In this document: one piece after another, positions 7,275 through 14,596 of the stretch
Layout of the letters: each line of letters opens with the position of its first letter
How positions within the stretch are numbered: position 1 is the first letter of the stretch
Source of the DNA: Microterricola viridarii
Lineage (GTDB): Bacteria; Actinomycetota; Actinomycetes; Actinomycetales; Microbacteriaceae
Length of the DNA: 64,000 nt
Reading direction: 5' to 3'
Assembly: GCF_900104895.1 (NCBI RefSeq)
Contig: NZ_LT629742.1
Location: 3,286,001 to 3,350,000 of the forward strand
Program-made: the position numbers and the translations under genes
Notes under the pieces: generated by a model
Seen by the model: only the letters and a program-made list of their open reading frames with translations
What the model was told of the DNA's origin: nothing
Database searches by the model: none

Positions 7275-7928
7275 TCAGCTGCGCGCGCGGGGCAGCGGTT
7301 GAGCGGCACGCCGGGCATCCGCCTCCGGAATCGCCGCGGCATCCATCGGGACGAGCCCGTTCTTCCAGCGCTCCAGCACGCCCCAGCGCAGCTCCTCGCG
7401 CACGAGCGCGAAACAGAAGTGGTCGCGCCAGTCGCCGTCGATGTGGATGTAGCGCCGCCGCAGGCCCTCGTAGCGGAAGCCGAGTTTCTGCACCACCCGC
7501 AGGCTCGGGCCGTTCTCTGGCCGGATGCAGATCTCCATGCGGTGCAGGCCGAGCTGGCCGAAGCAGTAGTCGGTCGCCAGCGCGACCGCCATCGGCGTGA
7601 TCCCCCGGCCGGCGAAAGACTCCGCCACCCAGTAGCCGAGCGTGGCAGAGCCGAGCGAGCCATAGCTGATCGAGGAGACGTTCAGCTGCCCGGCGAGCTG
7701 CCCATCGCATTCGATGACGAAGGGCAGGCCGTGGCCGCCCCGGGCATGCGCCAAGAGATTGCGGATGCCGGAGCGCATGTCGAAGGAGCCGACACCGCCC
7801 GGGCTGGTGGCCTCCCACTTGCTCAGCCAGCTGCGGTTGTCGAGCAGCAACTTCTCGAGTGCGCGCGCGTCACGCAGGCGGATCGGGCGCAGGGTGACTG
7901 CGCCCTCCCGCAGCGTGGGCAGCACCAT
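7275..7928 (-). CDS. rimJ: RimJ/RimL-type GNAT N-acetyltransferase
   Basis: A 217-residue acetyl-CoA-dependent N-acetyltransferase. It starts MVLPTLREGAVTLRPIRLRDARALEKLL, typical of ribosomal-protein alanine acetyltransferases. The acetyl-CoA region reads GSLGSATLGYWVAESFAGRGITPMAVALATDY (Q/RxxGxG/A-like). It also has LHRMEICIRPENGPSLRVVQKLGF and a downstream GLRRRYIHIDGDWRDH segment characteristic of RimJ. It begins 4 bases after galU, so the two are co-transcribed, and SepX/GlpR follows. The actual substrate is not established. Confidence 0.88.
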   Translation of the reverse strand: MVLPTLREGAVTLRPIRLRDARALEKLLLDNRSWLSKWEATSPGGVGSFDMRSGIRNLLAHARGGHGLPFVIECDGQLAGQLNVSSISYGSLGSATLGYWVAESFAGRGITPMAVALATDYCFGQLGLHRMEICIRPENGPSLRVVQKLGFRYEGLRRRYIHIDGDWRDHFCFALVREELRWGVLERWKNGLVPMDAAAIPEADARRAAQPLPRARS

Positions 7929-7932
7929 TGGC

Positions 7933-8826
7933 TCAGGCCAGGTCGCCGACGAACTGCTTGAGCCAGACGCGCAACTCCGGGCCGAGGTCGTCGCGGTCGA
8001 CGGCGAGCTGGACGATGGCCTTGATGTAGTCGAGGCGGTCGCCCGTGTCGTAGCGGCGGCCGCGGAACACGACGCCGTAGACGCCGCCGGTGTTCTCGGC
8101 ATCCGCGGCCATCACCTCGAGGGCGTCGGTCAGCTGGATCTCGCCGCCCTTGCCGGGGGGCGTGTTCTCGAGCACCTCGAAGATCTCGGGCTTCAGCACG
8201 TAGCGGCCGATGATCGCGTAGTTCGACGGCGCTTCCTCGGCGCTCGGCTTCTCGACGAGGCCGGTGATGCGCACGACATCCGGGTTCTCGGTGAGCTCGA
8301 TCGCCGCGGCACCGTACATGTGGATGTTCTCGGGCTCGACCTCGAGCAGGGCGACGATGGTGGCGTTGCGTGCCACCTGCTCGTCGAGCATGCGCTCGAG
8401 CAGCACATCACGGGCATCGATGATGTCATCGCCGAGCAGCACGGCGAACGGGGCGTTGCCGACGTGCATCTTGGCCCGCAGGACGGCGTGGCCGAGGCCG
8501 AGCGGGTCGCCCTGGCGCACGTAGTGCATGTCGGCCAGCTCGGTGGACTCCATCACCTTGGCCAGCCGGGTGGTGTCACCCTTCTTCTCGAGCGTCGCCT
8601 CGAGCTCGGTCATCCGGTCGAAGTGGTTCTCGAGCGCGTTCTTGTTGCGCCCCGTGATCATCAGAACGTCGTGCAGGCCCGCGTTCACGGCCTCCTCGAC
8701 GACGTACTGGATGGCGGGCTTGTCGACGACGGGGAGCATCTCCTTCGGCATCGCCTTGGTCGCCGGCAGGAACCTGGTCCCCATTCCTGCGGCGGGGATG
8801 ACGGCTTTCGTTGCGCGAACACTCAT
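7933..8826 (-). CDS. galU: UTP--glucose-1-phosphate uridylyltransferase
   Basis: Makes UDP-glucose from UTP and glucose 1-phosphate for wall glycans, trehalose and glycolipids. The 297-residue product has the nucleotidyltransferase signature AAGMGTRFLPATKAMPKEML near the start, PAIQYVVEEAV, GLGHAVLRAK, FAVLLGDDIID, GLVEKP and GEIQLTDAL. ATG at 8826 (MSVRATKAVIPAAG) is chosen because homologues start there. An in-frame GTG at 8844 is the alternative, and neither has an ideally spaced ribosome site. First gene of the galU-rimJ-SepX/GlpR unit, divergent from the 5-FCL gene. Confidence 0.95.
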   Translation of the reverse strand: MSVRATKAVIPAAGMGTRFLPATKAMPKEMLPVVDKPAIQYVVEEAVNAGLHDVLMITGRNKNALENHFDRMTELEATLEKKGDTTRLAKVMESTELADMHYVRQGDPLGLGHAVLRAKMHVGNAPFAVLLGDDIIDARDVLLERMLDEQVARNATIVALLEVEPENIHMYGAAAIELTENPDVVRITGLVEKPSAEEAPSNYAIIGRYVLKPEIFEVLENTPPGKGGEIQLTDALEVMAADAENTGGVYGVVFRGRRYDTGDRLDYIKAIVQLAVDRDDLGPELRVWLKQFVGDLA

Positions 8827-8944
8827 ACCGGCAAGCGTACCCACTCCCCCACACGAGCGCGCGACCGCCCTCCGTTCAGGGGGCGGCGTGTCCCGTCTGG
8901 GCGTTCCTCCAGCCCGGTGCAGGCGCAGCGCCTAAGATGGGGCC

Positions 8945-9523
8945 ATGTCCCCCGATCCCACGTTGGCCAAGCGCGCACTGCGCGCGGAGCTCCGCGAGCG
9001 GCGCCAGAACCTCTCGCAGCGCGAGCGCGACATTGCAACGGCCGGGCTGACCGCGAACCTCGAGGCCATCACCACCGACCTCTCCGCCCGGTCCATCTCC
9101 TGCTTCCTCTCCACTCCGATGGAGCCGAACACGCGCCCGTTCATCAACTGGGCCGAAGCGCAGGGCATCCGCGTGCTGTTCCCCATCTCGCGCGACGACG
9201 GCCTGCTCGATTGGACGGTCGGCGAGGAGAGCGTCGAGACCGAGGGCCTCTTCGGCATGCCGGAGGCTGTGGGTGAGCTGCTCGGGCCGATCGCGATCAA
9301 CGATGTCGACCTGATCATCGTGCCGGCGGCATCCGTCGACAAGTCCGGCATGCGCATGGGCTGGGGACGCGGTTATTTCGACAAGACGCTCGGCTCGATG
9401 GAGAATTGTCCTCCGGTGTATGCGGTCATCTTCGACAGCGAGTTCGTTGACGAGGTGCCGCGCGAGCTGCACGACCAACCGGTCAACGGCGTCGTCACCC
9501 CCACCCGCATCGTCAGTTTCTAA
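8945..9523 (+). CDS. 5-Formyltetrahydrofolate cyclo-ligase
   Basis: A 192-residue ATP-dependent enzyme that salvages 5-formyl-THF to 5,10-methenyl-THF. It has the N-terminal KRALRAELRERRQNLS helix and the ATP/Mg segment MRMGWGRGYFDKTL (family pattern GxGxGYYD-like). It also has EPNTRPFINWA in the folate site region and a C-terminal HDQPVNGVVTPTRIV that is almost diagnostic. Divergent from galU, as in many Actinobacteria, and followed by fmdB and mscL. Confidence 0.94.
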   Translation: MSPDPTLAKRALRAELRERRQNLSQRERDIATAGLTANLEAITTDLSARSISCFLSTPMEPNTRPFINWAEAQGIRVLFPISRDDGLLDWTVGEESVETEGLFGMPEAVGELLGPIAINDVDLIIVPAASVDKSGMRMGWGRGYFDKTLGSMENCPPVYAVIFDSEFVDEVPRELHDQPVNGVVTPTRIVSF

Positions 9524-9575
9524 TCCTCTGCCGCACACGCGGCGCCACCCCGCATCCACACAGCACGGAGACTCA

Positions 9576-9881
9576 GTGCCCACCTATTCCTACCGTTGCA
9601 CCGAGTGCGACAACGCCTTTGACATCCACCAGGCTTTCACCGACGACTCGCTGACGGTGTGCGAGGTGTGCAGCGGCAAGCTGCGCAAGGTGTTCAACAG
9701 CATCGGCGTCACCTTCAACGGCAGCGGCTTCTACCGCACAGACTCGCGTTCCGGCGGCAGCTCGCTGCCCGCGGCGCCTTCTTCGACGAACGCCGGCACG
9801 TCCGCACCGGCGGCGGCCGCGCCCTCGGCTAGCGTTTCCAGTGGGCCATCGGCGCCGAAGAGCGCCGCGCCCTCCAACTAA
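9576..9881 (+). CDS. FmdB-type zinc-ribbon protein
   Basis: A 101-residue protein starting GTG at 9576 with a GGAG ribosome site. The first 50 residues form a zinc ribbon with CTEC and CEVC pairs (PTYSYRCTECDNAFDIHQ ... VCEVCSGKLRKVFNSIGVTF), the FmdB regulatory-domain family. The rest is a low-complexity Ser/Ala/Pro tail (SSLPAAPSSTNAGTSAPAAAA). The molecular role of the family is poorly known. The conserved order 5-FCL - fmdB - mscL supports the call. Confidence 0.9.
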   Translation: MPTYSYRCTECDNAFDIHQAFTDDSLTVCEVCSGKLRKVFNSIGVTFNGSGFYRTDSRSGGSSLPAAPSSTNAGTSAPAAAAPSASVSSGPSAPKSAAPSN

Positions 9882-9912
9882 GCCTCGGCCACCGAAAAGG
9901 GGATCGGAACAC

Positions 9913-10335
9913 ATGCTCAAGGGATTCCGCGAATTCATCATGCGCGGCAACGTCATCGACCTGGCGGTTGCCGTGGTCATCGGCGCGGCGTTCACCGGCG
10001 TCGTCAACTCGATCGTCGCCAACCTGTTCACGCCGCTGATCGGGGCAATCTTCGACGCGGAGAGCCTCGATGAGGCGATGATCCTCCCGTTGCCCGGCGG
10101 CGGCGGCCTGAAGTTCGGTGCCGTTCTGGGCTCGATCATCACCTTCCTGATCGTTGCGGCTGTCGTCTACTTCGTCTTCGTGCTCCCCATCAACAAGATG
10201 AAGGAGATGCAGGAGGCCAAGCGCAAGGCGGGCGTCGAAGACGCCGCCGACGTTGCCGCCCCCGTCACCGAGCTTGACCTGCTCACCGAGATCCGCGACG
10301 CGCTCGTGGCCAGCGAGGACAAGCAGCTCCGCTAG
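9913..10335 (+). CDS. mscL: Large-conductance mechanosensitive channel
   Basis: A 140-residue homopentameric membrane channel that opens under membrane tension to release solutes in osmotic downshock. The N-terminal amphipathic helix and TM1 read MLKGFREFIMRGNVIDLAVAVVIGAAF, with the gate region following. TM2 is FGAVLGSIITFLIVAAVVYFVF, and a charged cytosolic helix ends the protein (TELDLLTEIRDAL). Length fits the family. It ends at a strong hairpin at 10352-10387. Confidence 0.96.
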   Translation: MLKGFREFIMRGNVIDLAVAVVIGAAFTGVVNSIVANLFTPLIGAIFDAESLDEAMILPLPGGGGLKFGAVLGSIITFLIVAAVVYFVFVLPINKMKEMQEAKRKAGVEDAADVAAPVTELDLLTEIRDALVASEDKQLR

Positions 10336-10351
10336 CTCTCGCCACACGTAC

Positions 10352-10387
10352 ACGCGCGCCGACCGCCTTCTGGTGGTCGGCGCGCGT
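10352..10387 (+). terminator. Hairpin terminator after mscL
   Basis: Perfect 13-bp stem ACGCGCGCCGACC / GGTCGGCGCGCGT with a 10-base loop directly after the mscL stop. There is no U-tract, as is common for actinobacterial terminators. Confidence 0.7.
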
Positions 10388-10398
10388 GCGTGTGCGGG

Positions 10399-10626
10399 CT
10401 ACCAGTGCGGCGGTTTGTCGGCGCGCAGCCGGGCGTCGTTGGGGCCGGCTGCCGAGGGGCCGGATGCCGCGGCACCCGTGCCCGGCGCATCGAAGACGGT
10501 GTCGGCGTGCAGGATCGGCGACTCCGGGCTCGCGTCGGTTCCGGCCACGGGCGTCAACCGGGAGCGGCGGCTGGTTCCCGGAACCTTCTCCACCCACTGC
10601 CGGGGGCCGGCGTTCTTGTCATTCAT
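10399..10626 (-). CDS. Hypothetical 75-residue protein downstream of the helicase gene
   Basis: Not a family I recognise. The 75-residue product starts MNDKNAGPRQWVEKVPGTSR, is basic near the start and Pro/Ala/Asp-rich later, ends in ADKPPHW and looks largely disordered. It lies 73 bases after the giant helicase gene on the same strand, so it may be the last gene of that transcript. It is convergent with mscL, and the mscL terminator just touches its 3' end. The ATG at 10626 is the best start. Confidence 0.6.
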   Translation of the reverse strand: MNDKNAGPRQWVEKVPGTSRRSRLTPVAGTDASPESPILHADTVFDAPGTGAAASGPSAAGPNDARLRADKPPHW

Positions 10627-10699
10627 CGCTTCCAGCCTACGCGCCCGCCGGACGGGGGTTCCGACAGGCTCGACCGGCGGGCCCACCCAGCGTGCGGGG

Positions 10700-13600
10700 C
10701 TAGCGGGCGGGCGTGAAGCCCAGCACGGCCGCGACGCGGGCCGCGACGGCGTCCGGGTCGCTGAACAGCTCGAAGCTGTGCACGCGCAGGTAGTGCCAGC
10801 CGAGCCGGCGCAGAACCTCGGGCTTCAGTCGCAGCGACTCGCGCAGGCTGGACGTGCCGATGGCGCCATCCGTCTCCACGACGAGCGCGCGCCCCTCGTG
10901 CGAGGCAGCCAGCGCCAGCTTGCCGCGGTGCCCCAGCTCGACCCGGATGCCCATCTTCTGCAGGCGCGCGGCGAGGTCCAGCAGCATCGGCTCGCTGTCG
11001 TCGGGCAGGTGCACCTCCGCCTCGCGGGCCTCCGTCTGGCTGAGCACCTGCGAGAGGGCGAGGATGCCGTGGCGCTGCCTGTCCTCGTCGATGTCCTCCG
11101 GGCGGAAGCAGGAGACGATGTCCATGGCGCGGCGGGCGCGGGTCATGCCGACGGCCAGCAGGCGGTCGCCGCCCGGCTCGCCGAGGGCCCCGAAGTTGGA
11201 GAGCAGGCGCCCGTGCGGGGTGCGGCCGTAGCCGATCGAGAAGATGACCCGGTCGCGGCTCTGCGCCACCGACTGCTCGAGGGTGAGCACGGTGAACGGC
11301 TCGGCACGGTCGCCGAGGATGAAGTCGCTGAGGTCGGTGCGCTTGGCAAAGGCGGCGAGCACCGACTGGTGCACCCGCACCGCGTGCCGGTTGCTGGCGG
11401 TGATCACCATGAGCGATTCCCGTGGCCGGTTCATGGCGTGGTCGAGCACCAGGGCGACGACCTCGGCGACCTCGGCGTCCACGCTCTCCACGGCGCCGGT
11501 GTCGGCATCCGGCATGCCGTGGCCGCCGCTGACGTAGTGCAGCGCCAGGCTGCCGTGCCCGAGGAAGCTGCCCGCCCAGGGCAGCGAGTCGATGCGGCCG
11601 CCGTAGAAGCGGCGGTTCACCAGCTCGGCGAGGTCCTCGCCGCCGGCGCGGTAGCTGCGGGTGAGGGTCAGCGTGGGCAGCAGCTCGCCGAGCCGGGCCA
11701 GCGCAGAGTCGGCGTGCAGCGCGTCGACGGCACTGCGGTTCTCCGGCGTCTGCTCCTCGGCTTGCACGGCCGGGGTCTGGTCGGCCAGCGCGGCCTCGCT
11801 GATGGCCGTCGCGAACGGCGCCGGCGACTGCGTCACCGGGTCGCCGAAGGCCACCAGCTGCTTGCCGCGGCGGATCGCGCCGAGGTTCTCGGCGAAGGTC
11901 GTCGCGCCGGCATCCACCAGCATCACGGTGTCGAAGGCGATGCGGTCGGTGATCTCGGCGACCTCGTAGGGCGAGGCGAGCCAGACCGGTGCCAGCACGC
12001 GGGAGAGGTGCGGTGCCGCGTCGTGCAGCGAGGCGGGCGTCGTGCGCTCGGTGCGCAGCAGCTGGCGCAGCGCGTCGGCCTCCTCCGGCCAGTCGACGAC
12101 GCCGATCTTCCACGTCTCGGCCAGCAGCCAGGCCAGCTGGGCGCCGGACGCCCCGGCGTGCGCCTCGTCGACCAGGCGGAAGTCGGCCTCCAGCCTGTCC
12201 AGCACGTGCGTGTTCGCGTTCAGCAGCGCCTTGTCGTTGCCGAGCATCGACTCGAGCACGGACTGCCACCAGGCCAGCTCCAGCTCGGCGGCGACGGCGG
12301 CCTCCGGAACGTGGCGCTGGGAGAGGTCCATCAGCAGCGGGTCGAGGGCGAGCTCGCGCAGCTGCCCGAGGATCGCGGTGCGCTCCTGCAGGTTGGCGAG
12401 CACCTCGGACTCGGCGGCGAGCCCGCTGAGCGCGCTGGTCAGCTCGCCGATGGGGCGCGAGGCCAGCTGCCTGGCCGTGCCGGTCACGCCGAGGGGCGCG
12501 TCGAGCTTGGCCAGGTCCTCCGCCACCCGGGTGTACGCCACGTGCACATCGGCGATGCCGACGGGCACCTCGGGCGTCGACCCGGCGACCACGTAGCGCT
12601 GCCACAGCGTGCGCTGCTGCTGGATGCGCTTGAGCGAGTCGTTCATGTCTGTCACGTGCACGCCGGGGCGCAGGTACTCCTGGGCGAGCTTCTTCAGCCG
12701 GCGCCGGTTGGCGCCGGACATCTCTGGCGACTCCCGGCGGGGGGACGTCGCTGCGATGACCTCGCCGAGCGGGCGGTCGAACACGGCGGGCTGGAACTTG
12801 TCCAGGCTCTCGCGCATGTCGAGCAGCAGGCGCAGGTAGATGCCGAGCTCCGCCACCGACTCGAACGGGCGCAGCCGGGTCTGCGAGATGAGCGCGTTGG
12901 CGCGCTCCATCAGGCGGGGCAGCTCGACGCGGTCCAGCTGCTTGGCCAGCTCGTGCGTGGCCGTGGCCTCCACCGTCGAGCTGAACGAGGCGCCGTACCA
13001 GGGCGAGTCGCCCGGGCCGTAGCGGAACTCGCCGAGGGCGGCGGCCTTGATCAGGGCGTCGGCGGCCGCGGTACGGTCGTGTGCGAGCGCCTCCAGCGAC
13101 ACCCGGTCGAGGCGGGCGGTCGTCGACGGGGATGTCGGCAGCAGGGCGAGCCTGGCCAGCTCGCCGAGGGCGTCGAGCACCGAGACGCCGAGCGTCGGGT
13201 CCTTGCGGGTGAGTGCCCCGCGGTAGTCGAGCAGCACCTTGCGGAGGCGCACCAGGGCGTCGTCGACCTCGCCGACGCTCGGCTGGGCGGCCTTCTCGTT
13301 GCGGCCGATCGACTGGATGACGTCGCGGCGCAGCGTGCGGCGGGTGACGGCCAGGCCGTTCAGCCCGACCTGGCCGAGCCGGTGCGTGATGCCGTCCAGG
13401 GTGGAGCGGCGGGCGCTCACGACGAGCACGCGTTTGTGCTGGCCGACGAGCGCGCCGAGGGCGTTGACGATGGTCTGCGTTCCACCGGTGCCCGGCAGCG
13501 TCTTGACCACGAGCGAGTTGCCCGCCGCGATCTGGGCGACGACGTTCTCCTGCTCGGCGTCCGCGTCCAGCAGCAGGGTGTCCGTGGCCGGCGGGCGGGC

Positions 13601-14467
13601 GTCCTGGCTGGGCGGCTGCACCGGGGTGTAGGCGGCCTCGATGCCCTGGCGTGCGGCCGGGTTGCCCGCGATCGCGTCGATGACGGGGTGGTCGAGCACG
13701 GCGGCATCCGCCGACATGGTGCTGCCCACCTCGACGAAGGAGGACACGACGAGGCGCGGCATGACGTTGAACCAGGGCAGGTGCGAGGTGAGGCCGCGGA
13801 GCCTGTCGATCACGGGCTGCGGCTTGAAGGCGCCGTTGCTGAGGGCCAGCGCGACGAAGGCGTCGGCGTCGAGCGAGATCTGGAACTGCTCCTGCAGGGC
13901 GCGGGCCAGCGCCGGGTTCAGGTAGGGGGCCCCGGTGAGCTTCAGCTCGTAGTCGCGGCCGTAGCGGCGGATCGCGAGCGGGCGCAGCAGCACGGGGGCG
14001 AGGTACTCCTGGTCGCCGTAGCGCCACTGGGCGAGGCCGATGGCCAGGTGCACCGATTCGAGGCCGCGCATCGAGCGCAGCTCGATGCCGCGCTGGGTGA
14101 TCACGCCGGCGGCGAGGCGGGCGTTGCGCAGGGCCAGCTCGTCGCGGATCAGGCTGGAGAGCATGGTGGTCTTGCCGGTGATGAACTGTGGCAGCCCGCC
14201 GGGGTGGGTTACGCTCAGCTCGATGCGGGTGCGGGTGTTGTCGTCGAAGTGCAGCAGCGGCGAGCGCCCGCCGAGGGCGGCCAGCTCGGTGCGCCAGCGT
14301 TCCCAGTCGTTCTCGGCGATGTTGCCGGCGACGAGGCTCGGATCTCCCAGGCTCACCGTGTGCGGCGACGCTGTGCGGGCAGGGCCGGGCGCGCTCCCGC
14401 CCTCCGTGCCGTCCAGCTCGGACAGGAAGTCTTCTTCGTCGTCGTTCTTCTTATCTACTCGCCACAC
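10700..14467 (-). CDS. Large SF1-like helicase with degenerate Walker motifs and C-terminal nuclease-like domain
   Basis: A 1255-residue protein with the layout of UvrD/Upf1-like SF1 helicases fused to a restriction-endonuclease-type domain. An N-terminal domain (residues 1-300) precedes a P-loop-like LPGTGGTQT around residue 325, where the usual GKT lysine is Gln. The Walker B position reads FDTVMLVDAGATTF, without Asp-Glu. Motif IV-like TLTRSYRAGGEDLAELVN and motif VI VGMTRARRAM are retained. The last 110 residues (ALVVETDGAIGTSSLRESLRLKPEVLRRLGWHY...) resemble DUF559/Vsr-type nucleases. It starts at GTG 14467. ATP hydrolysis is doubtful. A DNA-processing role is inferred only. Confidence 0.82.
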   Translation of the reverse strand: MWRVDKKNDDEEDFLSELDGTEGGSAPGPARTASPHTVSLGDPSLVAGNIAENDWERWRTELAALGGRSPLLHFDDNTRTRIELSVTHPGGLPQFITGKTTMLSSLIRDELALRNARLAAGVITQRGIELRSMRGLESVHLAIGLAQWRYGDQEYLAPVLLRPLAIRRYGRDYELKLTGAPYLNPALARALQEQFQISLDADAFVALALSNGAFKPQPVIDRLRGLTSHLPWFNVMPRLVVSSFVEVGSTMSADAAVLDHPVIDAIAGNPAARQGIEAAYTPVQPPSQDARPPATDTLLLDADAEQENVVAQIAAGNSLVVKTLPGTGGTQTIVNALGALVGQHKRVLVVSARRSTLDGITHRLGQVGLNGLAVTRRTLRRDVIQSIGRNEKAAQPSVGEVDDALVRLRKVLLDYRGALTRKDPTLGVSVLDALGELARLALLPTSPSTTARLDRVSLEALAHDRTAAADALIKAAALGEFRYGPGDSPWYGASFSSTVEATATHELAKQLDRVELPRLMERANALISQTRLRPFESVAELGIYLRLLLDMRESLDKFQPAVFDRPLGEVIAATSPRRESPEMSGANRRRLKKLAQEYLRPGVHVTDMNDSLKRIQQQRTLWQRYVVAGSTPEVPVGIADVHVAYTRVAEDLAKLDAPLGVTGTARQLASRPIGELTSALSGLAAESEVLANLQERTAILGQLRELALDPLLMDLSQRHVPEAAVAAELELAWWQSVLESMLGNDKALLNANTHVLDRLEADFRLVDEAHAGASGAQLAWLLAETWKIGVVDWPEEADALRQLLRTERTTPASLHDAAPHLSRVLAPVWLASPYEVAEITDRIAFDTVMLVDAGATTFAENLGAIRRGKQLVAFGDPVTQSPAPFATAISEAALADQTPAVQAEEQTPENRSAVDALHADSALARLGELLPTLTLTRSYRAGGEDLAELVNRRFYGGRIDSLPWAGSFLGHGSLALHYVSGGHGMPDADTGAVESVDAEVAEVVALVLDHAMNRPRESLMVITASNRHAVRVHQSVLAAFAKRTDLSDFILGDRAEPFTVLTLEQSVAQSRDRVIFSIGYGRTPHGRLLSNFGALGEPGGDRLLAVGMTRARRAMDIVSCFRPEDIDEDRQRHGILALSQVLSQTEAREAEVHLPDDSEPMLLDLAARLQKMGIRVELGHRGKLALAASHEGRALVVETDGAIGTSSLRESLRLKPEVLRRLGWHYLRVHSFELFSDPDAVAARVAAVLGFTPAR

Positions 14468-14563
14468 ACCGACACCCTATTTCCCGCGGGTGGCAAAGCC
14501 GTGCACGTGAGCGGAGTTTCGCTCAAAGACGTCTCCCGGTGAGCGTTCTCCCAGACTGCCCCT

Positions 14564-14578
14564 ATACCCTTGGGGTAT
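14564..14578. promoter_or_regulatory. CsoR/CstR-type operator before the CoA-disulfide reductase operon
   Basis: ATACCC-TTG-GGGTAT, a 15-bp inverted repeat about 19 bases before the GTG start of the reductase and next to its ribosome site (AAGGAG). It has the same arms as the boxes in front of copZ. The CstR-like protein encoded two genes downstream is the natural candidate to bind it. Confidence 0.75.
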
Positions 14579-14596
14579 CCGAAGAGAAGGAGTTCA

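Noticed and set aside
10253-14542. A 1429-codon plus-strand open frame antisense to the helicase gene
   Set aside because: Its product is Gly/Arg/Val/Gln-rich low complexity with no domain. It mirrors the codon pattern of the minus-strand helicase, as expected in G+C-rich DNA.
14570-14596. Upstream TTG start for the CoADR-rhodanese gene
   Set aside because: It lies inside the operator palindrome. GTG 14597 has the AAGGAG ribosome site and gives the family-typical N-terminus.
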